Below, piece after piece: positions 1 to 8,639 of a stretch of 64,000 nt of DNA. The notes beneath the pieces are model-generated. The model worked only from the letters and a program-made list of their open reading frames with translations. It was not told the origin of the DNA and searched no databases. A program made the translations under genes and the position numbers. Positions within the stretch are counted from its first letter, which is position 1. Every line of letters begins with the position of its first letter. This DNA comes from Desertimonas sp963772825 (GTDB lineage: Bacteria; Actinomycetota; Acidimicrobiia; Acidimicrobiales; Ilumatobacteraceae): positions 1 to 64,000 of the forward strand of contig CAVYYX010000012.1 in the NCBI GenBank assembly GCA_963772825.1, given 5' to 3'.

Positions 1-1270
1 TGATGGTTCCGCCGAGGCGGGTGACGATGTCGTGCACGATGGCGAGGCCGAGTCCTGCTTGTCCGGCACCGGTTCTAGCTTCGTCGAGACGGGTGAACCG
101 TTCGAAGATCATCGCCCGTTGCTCTGTGGGGATTCCAGGGTCCGTCGTCGGCAACGATGAGGGAGGCTCGTCCGTCGCTCTCGGACAGCTCGATGGTGAT
201 CGTTGATGTGGCGTGACGGCGGGCGTTGTCGAGCAGGTTGCGCACGACTCGACGCAACTCGTCGGAGCGACCGGTTACCTGTGCCGCCGAACGCGCCGTC
301 CATCGACGATCACGGTGGAGCCAGATGCGGCGCGGATCTCGTCGAGGACGATGTCGTCGAGGTCGATCGATTCGACATGCTGTTCGGTGGCTCCGGCGTC
401 GCTGCGGGCGAGCAACAGTAGATCGTCGATCATCCGCTGGAGCCCGGTGATCTCGTCGAGTTGGCTTCGCCGGGTCACCGACGCGTCGGCGCGCTCTGGA
501 CGTTGTTCGTCGACTTCGAGCTCGGCGCGCATGCGTGTGAGCGGTGTGCGCAGTTCGTGTGAGGCGTCGGCCACGAAGCGCTGTTGCTGACGGACCGAGT
601 GTTCGAGACGGGCGAGCATGTCGTTCATCGTGTCCGCAAGCCGGGCTATCTCATCGCCGGTTTGTGGCACCGGAATGCGCCGGTCAAGCTCGCTCATCCC
701 GATCGTCGCCACCTGGGCACGGATCTGTTCAACCGGGCGCAACGACCGTCCCACGACCACCCAGACGACGGCGAGGAGGGCGACGATGACCGACGGGACA
801 ATCCACATCAGGGATCGCCTCAGCTGGGCAACGCTCTCGTCGAGATCATCGAGCGAAGCGGCGACGCGGACGACGCCCTCGCCGCCACCGGGCGCCTCAT
901 AGGTTTCCGACACGACTCGGTGCATCTCGTCGTCGAGCACAAGTTGCCTGGCCTCGGCCGCCGACAGGAGTGCCGAAGTGTCGGCGCCTTCGTCGTCGTC
1001 GCCAGACGAGGCAACGAGACTGCCCGCCGGACTGATCACGACGACGATGCGGTCGTCGTCAAGTGACGGAACGGTGCCCGACTCAGCGGCGTCGGCGATC
1101 CGCTCGCCTTCCACGGCCAGGCTTTCGTCGAGCTGTTCGACCAGCCCGGCGCGTTGCCAGGACACGAGCAGAACACTGGCCGTGACGAGCACCACGGTGA
1201 CAGCGATCGTGGCCATCGCCGTGACCCGCACCCGAACTGAACGGAACCATCGGTGACGGGACTCAGCCAT
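1..1270 (-). pseudogene. Sensor histidine kinase, frameshifted and cut by the window edge
   Basis: Membrane sensor kinase partner of the adjacent response regulator. From the start at 1270 it shows an N-terminal transmembrane segment, an extracytoplasmic region, a second membrane segment (about residues 150-172), a HAMP domain and the phospho-acceptor H box ASHELRTPL. The frame stops at 275, but the kinase continues in other frames: RRVVRNLLDNARRH (N box) near 215-257, then DDGP, and GIPTEQRAMIFERF plus GLGLAIVHDIV (G boxes) down to base 1. Two breaks (about 300 and about 137) of opposite sign explain this. Its start overlaps the regulator stop by 8 nt, so the two are co-transcribed. The C-terminus is outside the window. 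Real loss of function or assembly indels are both possible. Confidence 0.85.
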
Positions 1271-1937
1271 CAGGGGCCATCAGATAGCCCGACCCGCGGA
1301 CGGTCCGGATGTGTCGAGTTCCAAAGGGCTCATCGAGCTTGCGTCGCAACCGGCCCACATACACCTCGACGATGTTCGGGTCGCCGCCGAAGTCGAACTC
1401 CCACACACCGGCGATGATCTCGTTCTTCGACACCACATGACCAGCCCGACGAGCAAGGAACTCCAACACATCAAACTCCCGCCGAGTCAAGGCGACATCG
1501 ACCCCACTCGACTGCACACGGCGCGCCGCCGAATCCACCGCGACAGTGCCGACCATCGTCGACACCGGCGCCCCCCGACCGGTGCGCCGCAACAACGACC
1601 GGACCCGGGCAACCAGCACCGGAAACGAGAACGGCTTCGAGAGATAGTCGTCGGCGCCGGTATCGAGCGCTTCGGCCTCGTCGAGATCACCACTCTTCGC
1701 CGTCAGCATCAGGATCGGTGTCCAATTGCCAGCGGAACGCAGATCACGACACAACACGTATCCGTTCCGACCCGGCAGCATGATGTCGAGCACGATCAGG
1801 TCGTAGGAGCCCTCCGTGGCCATCCACCACCCGTCGTCGCCGTTCGCGGCGACGTCGACGGTGAAACCTTCATCCTCCAGACCGCGCTTCACCGCCGTCG
1901 CGATCTTGTTGTCGTCCTCGACGACGAGCAGCTTCAC
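1263..1937 (-). CDS. OmpR/PhoB-family response regulator
   Basis: DNA-binding response regulator of 224 residues. The receiver domain begins KLLVVEDD; the acceptor aspartate is D51 in IVLDIMLPG and the conserved lysine is K101 in LSKPF. A C-terminal winged helix (about residues 125-222, with LTRREFDVLEFLARR and VEVYVGRLRRKL) follows. I chose the GTG at 1937 because it directly precedes the receiver strand and has a GGAGG seven bases upstream; a longer reading to 2000 adds non-homologous sequence. It is intact and overlaps the kinase gene. The divergent PepSY gene is the likely target, a common arrangement for this regulator type. Confidence 0.93.
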   Translation of the reverse strand: MKLLVVEDDNKIATAVKRGLEDEGFTVDVAANGDDGWWMATEGSYDLIVLDIMLPGRNGYVLCRDLRSAGNWTPILMLTAKSGDLDEAEALDTGADDYLSKPFSFPVLVARVRSLLRRTGRGAPVSTMVGTVAVDSAARRVQSSGVDVALTRREFDVLEFLARRAGHVVSKNEIIAGVWEFDFGGDPNIVEVYVGRLRRKLDEPFGTRHIRTVRGSGYLMAPDG

Positions 1938-2064
1938 CGTGGCACCTCCGACCTTCCATCCTGCCCGGCCGCACCTGTCGAAACACTGAACCGGGGACAC
2001 TCGCCGTCAGGATCTCGACAGGATTCGATCGGCATCATCGAACCCATGAACAAGACAACGGACC

Positions 2065-2544
2065 ATGTCCATCGCAGCCGCCGCCGCGACCCTCCTCGGA
2101 ACCGGCCTGACCACGGGCGTGGCCAGCGCCACCACCGAACCACCAACCTCGGACACCGATCTCGCCCGAGCCAGCGAAGCTGCCCTCGCCGAGACCGGCG
2201 ACGGCACGGTGACCGCCTTCGAGGCCGACCTCAACGGCTACGACGTCGAAGTCCGCCTGACCGACGGCACCGACCTCGACGTCGATCTCGACCTCGACTT
2301 CGTCGTCGTTCGCACCAGCCCCGACGACAACGACAACGACGACCGCAACGTCGACATCGAAAACGTCGACCTTCAGCGGGCCTACGACGCCGCCCTCGCC
2401 GAGGCCGGTGGAGGAACCGTCGTCAGCGTTGAAGTCGACGAAGACGGTGGCTACGACGTCGAGATCATCCAGGACGATCGCACCGAGCTGGAACTCGACT
2501 TGAACGCCGACTTCGACGCCGTCCACACCGAACGCGACGACTGA
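2065..2544 (+). CDS. Exported protein with two PepSY-like domains
   Basis: About 159 residues. A hydrophobic signal-like segment ending in GVASA is followed by two homologous units of about 55 residues (from ARASEAALAETGDG and from QRAYDAALAEAGGG), each with the PepSY pattern of a helix followed by beta strands rich in acidic residues. PepSY proteins next to two-component systems usually act outside the membrane as modulators or inhibitors, often of the sensor. The signal peptide lacks the usual basic N-region; a basic start (MNKTT) lies at 2046 in another frame, so a one-base break near 2060 is likely. Divergent from the response regulator. Confidence 0.7.
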   Translation: MSIAAAAATLLGTGLTTGVASATTEPPTSDTDLARASEAALAETGDGTVTAFEADLNGYDVEVRLTDGTDLDVDLDLDFVVVRTSPDDNDNDDRNVDIENVDLQRAYDAALAEAGGGTVVSVEVDEDGGYDVEIIQDDRTELELDLNADFDAVHTERDD

Positions 2545-2602
2545 CCGGCCCCGCCACGTTGGCACACGACGAGAACCCGCGTCGGCCTCAGGCCATTAGC
2601 CA

Positions 2603-2642
2603 ACCGCCGTGGGTCTGTCAGATCGTTGGTGTAACTGGTCTG
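2603..2642. repeat. IS left end: target duplication plus inverted repeat
   Basis: Bases 2603-2610 (ACCGCCGT) are the left copy of the target duplication; 2611-2642 is the left terminal inverted repeat, whose inner 14 bases GTGTAACTGGTCTG are identical to the right end. Confidence 0.92.
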
Positions 2643-4022
2643 ACGGGGTCCTTCTGTTCTTCATTTTACTCGGGGCTAGAAGAGGCGGCCTTCGAAGGTG
2701 ATGGCGAAGGCGTTGAGGGCGGGCTTCCAGCGGTTCATCCAGCGCTCTTGGCCGCTGCCTTTCGGGTCGAGTGATCGCACGACGAAGTAGATGCATTTGA
2801 TCGCCGCCTGCTCGTTCGGGAAGTGGCCACGGGCCCGGGTGGCCCGGCGGATGCGGGCGTTCAGCGACTCGATGGCGTTGGTGCTGTAGATGACCCGGCG
2901 GATCTCGGGGGCGTAGTCGAGGAACGGCACGAACTCGGACCAGGCGTTGGTCCACAGCGTGCGGATCGCCGGGTAGCGGTTGCCCCAGATGGTGTGGAAC
3001 TCGTCCAGGCGGGCAGCGGCGTCGGCCTCGTTGATGGCGGTGTAGACGGGTCGCAGATCGCGGGCCATGCGGTCCCAGTCGCGGCGACCGGCGAGTCGGA
3101 AGGTGTTGCGGATCAGGTGCAGCACACAGGTCTGCACGACCGCCAGCGGCCACGTCGTCTCGATCGACTCCGGCAGGCCTTTGAGGCCGTCGCAGACGAC
3201 GATGCAGACGTCCTCAACGCCACGGTTCTTGATCTCGGTGAGCACCCCCAGCCAGTACTTGGCGCCTTCACCGCCGGTGCCGATCCACAGTCCCAAGATG
3301 TCGCGTTGCCCATCGACAGTGACCCCGATCGCTGTGTAGACAGGCCGGTTGGCGACTTGGCCGTCGCCGATCTTGACCACGATGGCGTCGATGAAGATGA
3401 CCGGGTACACCCGGTCCAACGGGCGGGTCTGCCACTCGGCGAGCTCGCCGAGCACCCGGTCGGTGATCTTGGAGATCGTCTCCCGGGAGATCGTCGTCGC
3501 ATACACCTCGGCCAGGTGGGCTTCCACCTCGCCGGTCGTGAGGCCCTTGGCGGTGAGCGAGATGACCATCGAGTCGACCCCGTCCAAGCGGCGCTGACCC
3601 TTGCGCACCGTCTTCGGGTCAAAGCTGCTCTCCCGATCCCGCGGCACCTCGATCTCGACCGGGCCGATCTCGGTGAGCACCGTCTTCGAACGGGTCCCGT
3701 TGCGGCTGTTGCCATGGTTACGGCCAGCCGCAGCGTGCTTCTCATAGCCGAGGTGCTCGTCCATCTCGACTTCCAAGCCGGCCTCGAGGACCTGCTTGGT
3801 CAGACCCGGCCAACAAACCGTCCGGCCCGACCAGATCGACTCCGTCGGCACGCGCCTGCTCAACGAGCTGCTCGGCCAACGACCGCTCCGGCCGCGCCTC
3901 ATCGTCATCGGGCAATGACTTCGCCACCACCACATCCTGCTCGGTCATCGTCTGTCCTCCCCGGCGAGCGAACCGCTCACCGTGTCAGGCCAGACCAGTT
4001 ACACCGCGGATCCGACAGTCCC
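2611..4022 (-). mobile_element. IS256-family insertion sequence, 1412 bp
   Basis: A complete element by structure: 32-bp terminal inverted repeats (27 of 32 positions match by hand alignment; ends GGGTCTGTC and GGGACTGTC), one transposase gene filling the interior, and an exact 8-bp direct repeat ACCGCCGT immediately outside both ends. IS256 elements typically make 8-9 bp duplications. The exact duplication points to a recent insertion in the gap between the PepSY gene and the UbiA-like gene. The transposase is frameshifted near its N-terminus in this copy, so it may not move by itself. Confidence 0.93.
2676..3948 (-). pseudogene. IS256-family transposase, one frameshift near the N-terminus
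   Basis: DDE/RNase H-fold transposase of about 423 residues. The start MTEQDVVVAKSLP at 3948 runs to DGLLAG near 3805, after which homology continues one frame over as LTKQVLEAGLEVEMDEHLGY; removing one G from a GGG run restores the frame. Recognisable features are the NHGNSRNG region, the first catalytic Asp in FIDAIVVKIGDG, the second in VCDGLKG, the C/H region CVLHLIRN, and the catalytic Glu in STNAIESLN. The C-terminus (NRWKPALNAFAITFEGRLF) is complete. Length after repair agrees with the family. It lies wholly between the inverted repeats. Confidence 0.92.
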
Positions 4023-4030
4023 ACCGCCGT
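3991..4030. repeat. IS right end: inverted repeat plus target duplication
   Basis: Bases 3991-4022 form the right terminal inverted repeat; 4023-4030 (ACCGCCGT) is the right copy of the target duplication, identical to 2603-2610. Confidence 0.92.
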
Positions 4031-4172
4031 TGCCGACGCAACGTGGGCCCCGGCACCGAATGGAACGCGAACACAGAAGCGTCCGAATGCCGCGGCAAAG
4101 GCCAACGTCGGGCCGGCCCGCGCCGGCCAGGGACGCAGGCTCGACGCGGTCACGTCGCGTGAAGTCGGAGGG

Positions 4173-4931
4173 TCAGGGGTCGCTGATCCGGTAGATGACG
4201 AGGGCCACTGCGAGCGCCACCAATCCCCACACGGCCGCCTTGAGGGCGGCCTCGAGCGGTGCCAGGAGCCGTGCGGTGGACAGCGATGTGGTGTGGCCGT
4301 CGCTGTAGGTGATGGTGCCGTTGACGGATGCTGTTCGGCGGCGCAACGTGCGAGCCGGGGTGCTGAGAGAGCGCTGCGCGCTCGACAGCCAGTAGGCGGC
4401 CGCTGCTGCTGCTACGGCGGGGAGGCGCAGCGTTTCTGCTTGCGCGTAGTAGGCCGTTAGGACGGGGAAGGAGCCCCAGGCGGCGGCGAAGGTGAGGTCG
4501 TTGTGGAGTCGGCCGCCGAGCAGCTCGAGGTTGTAGCCGCAGTTGAGGGCGACTCCCACGACGATAAACACGGCGAGGCCGGGTCCGACGCGCCACAGCC
4601 CAACGATGCCGATGGCGACGGCGCCAGCCAGGCTGGCGGTTGCGGCGCAGATGAGGAGCCAGCGGGGGATGGCGGTGCGCAGCGGCCGGTCGTGGAGTTC
4701 GTCGAGGGCGTGGGCGCACACCCCGACGGCGAGCAGGAAGGCGATGAGGGTGGCGGCCAGTCGGCCGCCGTGGAAGCGGGGCGCGATGGTGGCGCCGATG
4801 GCGACGTAGGAGAGGTGCCACAGCGTGTAGGGCGGGTGCAGCAACACCCACCAGTCGGCCCAGGCGCGTCTGGTCGCGCCCGACGGCGCAGCGTAGAACG
4901 CCGGGGACAGCCGACGCGGGTGGTCGGTCAC
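4173..4931 (-). CDS. Polytopic membrane protein, UbiA prenyltransferase-like
   Basis: About 252 residues with six or more hydrophobic segments. The motif HALDELHDRPLRT (Asp-x3-Asp followed by RPL) resembles the first aspartate-rich motif of UbiA-type prenyltransferases, and YNLELLGGRLHND may be the second, but both are weak matches. I chose the GTG at 4931 because it overlaps the stop of the upstream methyltransferase by four bases (GTGA), a typical coupled junction. With a UbiE-like methyltransferase next to it, a role in making or modifying an isoprenoid or quinone lipid is a reasonable inference. It could instead be an unrelated membrane enzyme. Confidence 0.6.
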   Translation of the reverse strand: MTDHPRRLSPAFYAAPSGATRRAWADWWVLLHPPYTLWHLSYVAIGATIAPRFHGGRLAATLIAFLLAVGVCAHALDELHDRPLRTAIPRWLLICAATASLAGAVAIGIVGLWRVGPGLAVFIVVGVALNCGYNLELLGGRLHNDLTFAAAWGSFPVLTAYYAQAETLRLPAVAAAAAAYWLSSAQRSLSTPARTLRRRTASVNGTITYSDGHTTSLSTARLLAPLEAALKAAVWGLVALAVALVIYRISDP

Positions 4932-5692
4932 GGCCCGGTCGATCCGGCGCCTCGATGGTTGGCGGTGCGGCGGCCCCACATGACGAGGCCGCCGCCGAGG
5001 CTCATTCGACGCAGGCCGACATCGGTAAGCCCGGCCGCCTCCCACGCGGCGACGGTGGCGGGCACCGGGAACCGGCGGTAGTGAGCGGTGATGTTGGGCC
5101 CGAGGAAGTGACCGACGTCGAACCATGCCCGCCCGCCCAGCGCCGCGCCGGCGAGGGGGAGCGCAACGCGGGTGTAGAGCCACCACCATCCCCGCCAGAA
5201 GCGCGTGGGGGGCACGGCGAACTCGAGGCTGGCCATCGCGCCTCCCGGGCGTACCACCCGGGCCAGCTCCATGATCGTGGCGGCCGGGTCGGCGACGTAA
5301 CGGAGCAGGTAGGTGAACGTGAGGGCGTCGAAGCTGGCGTCGGGGAAGGGCAGGCGCTCGCCCTGGCCAAGGACGAGGGCGACGCGGTTCTCCCGGCCGG
5401 CGGCGACCACGTTGCGTCGGCCCCGGCCGAGCATGTCCTCACTCACATCGATGCCTACGATCCGTGCATTGCAGCGCTCGGCCAGCTCGAGGGCGACGCC
5501 AGCCGGGCCGGTGCCCACGTCAAGCACCGTGGCCGGGCGGGCGATGGCGATGTGATCGATCATCTCGTGACGCCATCGCCGGTCCTGGCCGAGTGAGAGC
5601 ACGGCGGCGAGGCGGTCGTAGCGGGCGGGGAGGCCGGCGAAGAGCGCCCGGGCGAAGGTCGTCGGAGAGGTTCGACTAGCAGCAGCGTGCAT
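4928..5692 (-). CDS. UbiE/MenG-like SAM-dependent methyltransferase
   Basis: 254-residue class I methyltransferase. The N-terminal pattern FAGLPARYDRLAAVLSLGQDRRWR is characteristic of the UbiE/COQ5 family; the SAM loop is VLDVGTGPAG (about residues 55-65), motif II is IVGIDVSEDML, and GERLPFPDASFDALTF and VVRPGG follow. The family methylates quinone head groups, but relatives accept other lipids, so the substrate is not fixed. First gene of a two-gene operon with the UbiA-like protein, and divergent from the phosphoesterase gene. Confidence 0.85.
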   Translation of the reverse strand: MHAAASRTSPTTFARALFAGLPARYDRLAAVLSLGQDRRWRHEMIDHIAIARPATVLDVGTGPAGVALELAERCNARIVGIDVSEDMLGRGRRNVVAAGRENRVALVLGQGERLPFPDASFDALTFTYLLRYVADPAATIMELARVVRPGGAMASLEFAVPPTRFWRGWWWLYTRVALPLAGAALGGRAWFDVGHFLGPNITAHYRRFPVPATVAAWEAAGLTDVGLRRMSLGGGLVMWGRRTANHRGAGSTGP

Positions 5693-5886
5693 GTGGCGTC
5701 CTTCGAGTGGGAAACACTGTACGTGTTCGGTTCCCTACGCGCCGGGCAGACACGGTGACTTGCACTCCCGTCCTGATGAGCCAGAGAACAACCGGCAGGA
5801 GGCGCAGCGCTGGCAAACTGCCGCGCGATGACGCCTTTGCGATCGGGCTCATGAGGCCTACGTTGCTCCCGTCGGGATCGGCCACG

Positions 5887-6867
5887 ATGGCGTACGCGAT
5901 GACGAGGTTGAATCGCCGCCAGCTATTCGCCGCGGCCGGCGGGGCAGCCGGCGCGGCGGCTACGGGTTTGCTGCTGGGCAGGCATGTGTGGCCGCTCCTC
6001 ACGCGTGAGGATCTCGTTCCCGGCGCCGCGCCGGATGTCACGCTGCGGCGGGAGGCGTGGACCGAGTCCGGCCATCGGCTCAGCTTCGTTGCCGTCGGTG
6101 ACAATGGCAGCGGAGGCCGCCAAGCGATGGCGGTGGCAACCGAGATGGCCCGCACGTATCAGCGGGCGCCGTTCGGTTTGGTCGCGCTGCTCGGCGACAT
6201 CTGCTACTACGGGAACTTCGCGGATCGTTTCGAGGACGTGTTCATCCGCCCCATGCGGCCCCTTCTCGACGCCGGCGTGGGCTTCGAGCTCGCCATCGGC
6301 AACCACGACGCCGACCTGTTCCACAGCGACGAGGGACTCGCCGAGATCGAAGCGGAGCTGCGACTGCTCGGCACCCCCGCCACGTACTACACGACGACGC
6401 ATGGGCCTGCCGACTTCTTCTACCTCGACTCCAGCGTCCCAGGGCTCTTCGGTTCGGGCGCCTCCCAGCAGTCGGAGTGGCTCGACGACACACTCGCCGC
6501 CTCGGCGAATCAGTGGAAAATCGTCGTGCTCCACCACCCGCCGTACTCGTCCGGCAGGCACGGTTCCACGCCAGGGGCCCGCGCCGTGCTCACACCCATC
6601 CTTGACCGCCACCGCGTCGACTTAGTTCTCGCCGGTCACGATCACCACTACGAGCGCACCCACCCGATCGAAGGCATCACCTATGTCGTCAGCGGTGGTG
6701 GCTGCAAGACCACCCCGGTTGGGCGCAGCGACTTCACCGCCGCCGCCGAGTCGACCCTGCAATTCCTCCACATCGACATCGACAGTGATCGCCTCAAAGC
6801 ACGAGCGATCCGCTCCGACGGCAGCCTCGCTGATCAATTCGAGCTACGCGCCCGGGAGGGACGATGA
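5887..6867 (+). CDS. Tat-exported metallophosphoesterase (purple acid phosphatase-like)
   Basis: 326 residues from the ATG at 5887 (an ATG at 5899 is also possible). It has a twin-arginine signal (NRRQLF followed by an Ala/Gly-rich hydrophobic stretch). The calcineurin-like metal motifs are in order: VGDNGSG, LLGDICYYG, AIGNHDAD, LHHPPYSS and AGHDHHYER. This is the order expected of a dinuclear metal phosphatase acting outside the membrane; purple acid phosphatase-like forms end in this GHDHHYER pattern. The stop overlaps the next gene by four bases (ATGA). Confidence 0.88.
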   Translation: MAYAMTRLNRRQLFAAAGGAAGAAATGLLLGRHVWPLLTREDLVPGAAPDVTLRREAWTESGHRLSFVAVGDNGSGGRQAMAVATEMARTYQRAPFGLVALLGDICYYGNFADRFEDVFIRPMRPLLDAGVGFELAIGNHDADLFHSDEGLAEIEAELRLLGTPATYYTTTHGPADFFYLDSSVPGLFGSGASQQSEWLDDTLAASANQWKIVVLHHPPYSSGRHGSTPGARAVLTPILDRHRVDLVLAGHDHHYERTHPIEGITYVVSGGGCKTTPVGRSDFTAAAESTLQFLHIDIDSDRLKARAIRSDGSLADQFELRAREGR

Positions 6868-7352
6868 ACCGACAACTCATCGACGAGATCGCACCGCCGA
6901 TCTACGCGGTGTTCGACTTCACCGTCATTCTCGTCCCGGCCCTCGCCGTCAAGCTCGCCTCCGACCGGGGCGGCATGGGCGACGCCGAGGGCGTTGACCT
7001 CATCGTCGCCAGCGCGATCCTCGGTGTCGCCCACGCCGCGCTCGCCTGGGTGCGACTTCGTTCCGAGGAGCGAATTGCCGTGCGGCGCGCCGACATGTGG
7101 ATCGCCGCCTTCGACTCCCTGGTCGTCCTCACGTTCGGCGCGACGATCTTGTTGGTGGCGATCCTGTACGGGTTCGCCGACGAGCACGCATCCCTCGTCG
7201 ATCGCGGCTATCCCGTGGTCGTGCTGTGGATCGGCGTTCAGTTGGTCGCAATCGCCGCGGCCGAGGGCACCGGTCGGTTCGTGTTCTGGTGGCTCGAGCC
7301 GCACGATCCGATCACCAGCCGGCGTCGGCGGTCTCCGCGTCCATCGAGATGA
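6864..7352 (+). CDS. Small integral membrane protein of unknown function
   Basis: 162 residues with about four predicted membrane segments (FTVILVPALAVKLA, ILGVAHAALAWV, VVLTFGATILLVAILYG, VVVLWIGVQLVAIAA) and a basic C-terminal tail. It has an ATGA overlap with the exported phosphoesterase, so the two are translated together; it may support or anchor that enzyme, which is inference only. I do not recognise the family. Confidence 0.75.
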   Translation: MNRQLIDEIAPPIYAVFDFTVILVPALAVKLASDRGGMGDAEGVDLIVASAILGVAHAALAWVRLRSEERIAVRRADMWIAAFDSLVVLTFGATILLVAILYGFADEHASLVDRGYPVVVLWIGVQLVAIAAAEGTGRFVFWWLEPHDPITSRRRRSPRPSR

Positions 7353-7445
7353 ACGTCGGCCACGTCGAGCCGAAGGTGGCGAGGCGCTCGACGCCAACCC
7401 TGGTGGGATGTCGCTCGGCGCGCCAAGCGTCCCGCGGTTACGAAT

Positions 7446-7471
7446 CCCGGGGCCGTGCTTGAGGCCCCGGG
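7446..7471. terminator. Hairpin between convergent genes
   Basis: A perfect 9-bp stem (CCCGGGGCC / GGCCCCGGG) with an 8-base loop lies between the end of the membrane protein gene (7352) and the end of the leftward small-gene operon (7493). There is only a weak T tract on either side, so termination may rely on stem strength. Confidence 0.6.
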
Positions 7472-7492
7472 GATCGGGTTGTTTGGTGGTGC

Positions 7493-7786
7493 TCAGGGGC
7501 AGTTGCCGGGGAGTAGTCGTGGGCTGTGTTCGGCGGCGTAGCGGGCGCCGTATTGGTCGCCGTTGCCGGGGATCCGGTCGAGTTGTCCGGGCAGGTTGTT
7601 GGAGCCGGGACTTTGGTTGGGGTTGCCGGCACCGACGATTGGGGCGTCCTTGTTGGATCCGACGTTGTGACAGGTGCCGTTGGGCAGGAAGAAGTGGGCG
7701 GCGTTGTGCGCGTCGGCGGGTCCGTGGGGGAGCCAGGCGGCGGCGAGTGCGCTGATCGCCACGGCCAGGGTCGTGCGTCTGTTCAT
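7493..7786 (-). CDS. Small secreted protein (last gene of the small operon)
   Basis: 97 residues. It has a basic start (MNRRTT), a hydrophobic segment and a likely signal cleavage after PADA; the mature part is rich in Asn, Gly and Pro, with two cysteines (NGTCHNV and the C-terminal NCP). A strong AAGGAG lies upstream of the ATG at 7786, which overlaps the preceding small gene's stop (ATGA). No family recognised. Position and size match the first gene of the operon, which is also exported. Confidence 0.7.
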   Translation of the reverse strand: MNRRTTLAVAISALAAAWLPHGPADAHNAAHFFLPNGTCHNVGSNKDAPIVGAGNPNQSPGSNNLPGQLDRIPGNGDQYGARYAAEHSPRLLPGNCP

Positions 7787-7954
7787 CTGGGTTGTTCTCC
7801 TTGTGGTGTTGGTGATGTTGCGGTGTCGTCGTTGGTGGCCGTGGCCGGCGCCGTGAAGGCGGGATGGACGAGGCGGATGAGCCTGGCTTGTTCGTTGCGG
7901 CCGTGTTGGGCTCCGGCTGGCCGCCCACCAGGCGATCTCGGGGTGATCGTTCAT
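7783..7954 (-). pseudogene. Very small cytoplasmic protein, frameshifted
   Basis: Begins MNDHPEIA at 7954 (ATGA overlap with the preceding gene), resembling the start MIIHPDIA of that gene. After a likely single-base break near 7925, another frame continues with AGAQHGRNEQARLIRLV and ends at a TGA (7783) that overlaps the next start. Both ends lying exactly on ATGA overlaps supports the repaired reading. Function unknown; helical and charged like its neighbour. Confidence 0.55.
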
Positions 7955-8226
7955 GACGGGTCTGTCGTGATCGGTGGCGGGTTGAGCATGCCCGGGTGGT
8001 TGCCTCCAACGATGTTCAGTGGTCGCGAATGGGCGAGCAGGCGTTTGATCGATCGGCTCAACCTGGTTGATCTCGTAGTGCGGTGGTCGTTGCCGGTTGC
8101 GTCGACCGCGGCTGGGGTTTGTGCCCGGACGGCTCGGTCGATGAGGTGGTTGACGTGGGCCTGTTCGACTCGTTCCTGGTAGGCGCCGAGCGCAGCCGTG
8201 GCGGCGATGTCGGGGTGAATGATCAT
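7951..8226 (-). CDS. Small helical protein of unknown function
   Basis: 91 residues with no signal peptide, beginning MIIHPDIAATAALGAYQERV. The first 35 residues look like an amphipathic helix; the rest is basic and Pro-rich. Start and stop both overlap neighbours by four bases (ATGA at 8223-8226 and 7951-7954). It shares the M-x2-HP[DE]IA start with the next gene, suggesting an internal duplication. This arrangement is the main evidence for the gene. Confidence 0.6.
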   Translation of the reverse strand: MIIHPDIAATAALGAYQERVEQAHVNHLIDRAVRAQTPAAVDATGNDHRTTRSTRLSRSIKRLLAHSRPLNIVGGNHPGMLNPPPITTDPS

Positions 8227-8498
8227 GTCGGGCTGGCCGTGTGGTATGCCGTCTTGGTCAGAGCGGCGCCGCTGCCTGCGGCGTCGAGTTGGCGGGCGAT
8301 CTTGTGCCAGTCGATTGCGACGGCCGTTCCGGGGCAGAACCCGGAACCGACGGGGTAGATCCCGGCACGGATGGCGACGCATGGCATCGGCGGCCGTTGC
8401 CAGGCCTGGGTCGGGCCGGTTGGGACTGCGAGCAGCAACAGGCTGCTGGCGGCGAGCGAGCCGACGCTGGCGACGAACTTGACGCGGGTGGTGTGCAT
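8223..8498 (-). CDS. Small secreted protein (first gene of the small operon)
   Basis: 91 residues: basic start MHTTRVKF, hydrophobic core ASSLLLLAV and likely cleavage after PTQA. The mature part has two cysteines about 16 residues apart (PPMPCVAIR and GSGFCPG). AAAGGAACG precedes the start. First gene of a four-gene leftward operon whose three junctions are all ATGA overlaps, and divergent from the large SARP regulator, which might control it. No known family. Confidence 0.65.
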   Translation of the reverse strand: MHTTRVKFVASVGSLAASSLLLLAVPTGPTQAWQRPPMPCVAIRAGIYPVGSGFCPGTAVAIDWHKIARQLDAAGSGAALTKTAYHTASPT

Positions 8499-8639
8499 GA
8501 GTGCGTTCCTTTGGTGCTGAGCCGTTCGTGAGTCCGGCGTTGTCGTTGTCGACGTTCGCTCGAGGCGGTTGCACTGCGCCTGCGAAACGACTGCGCGTAA
8601 CTCGACCGTTGCTGCGTGGCGCTGGGGCTACCGTCAACG

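Noticed and set aside
1311..2432. A 373-residue rightward open frame opposite the response regulator
   Set aside because: Shadow frame; its last part overlaps the PepSY gene in another frame, which has real repeats.
2823..4460. A 545-residue rightward open frame over the insertion sequence
   Set aside because: It is the antisense shadow of the transposase; no ribosome site and no family pattern.
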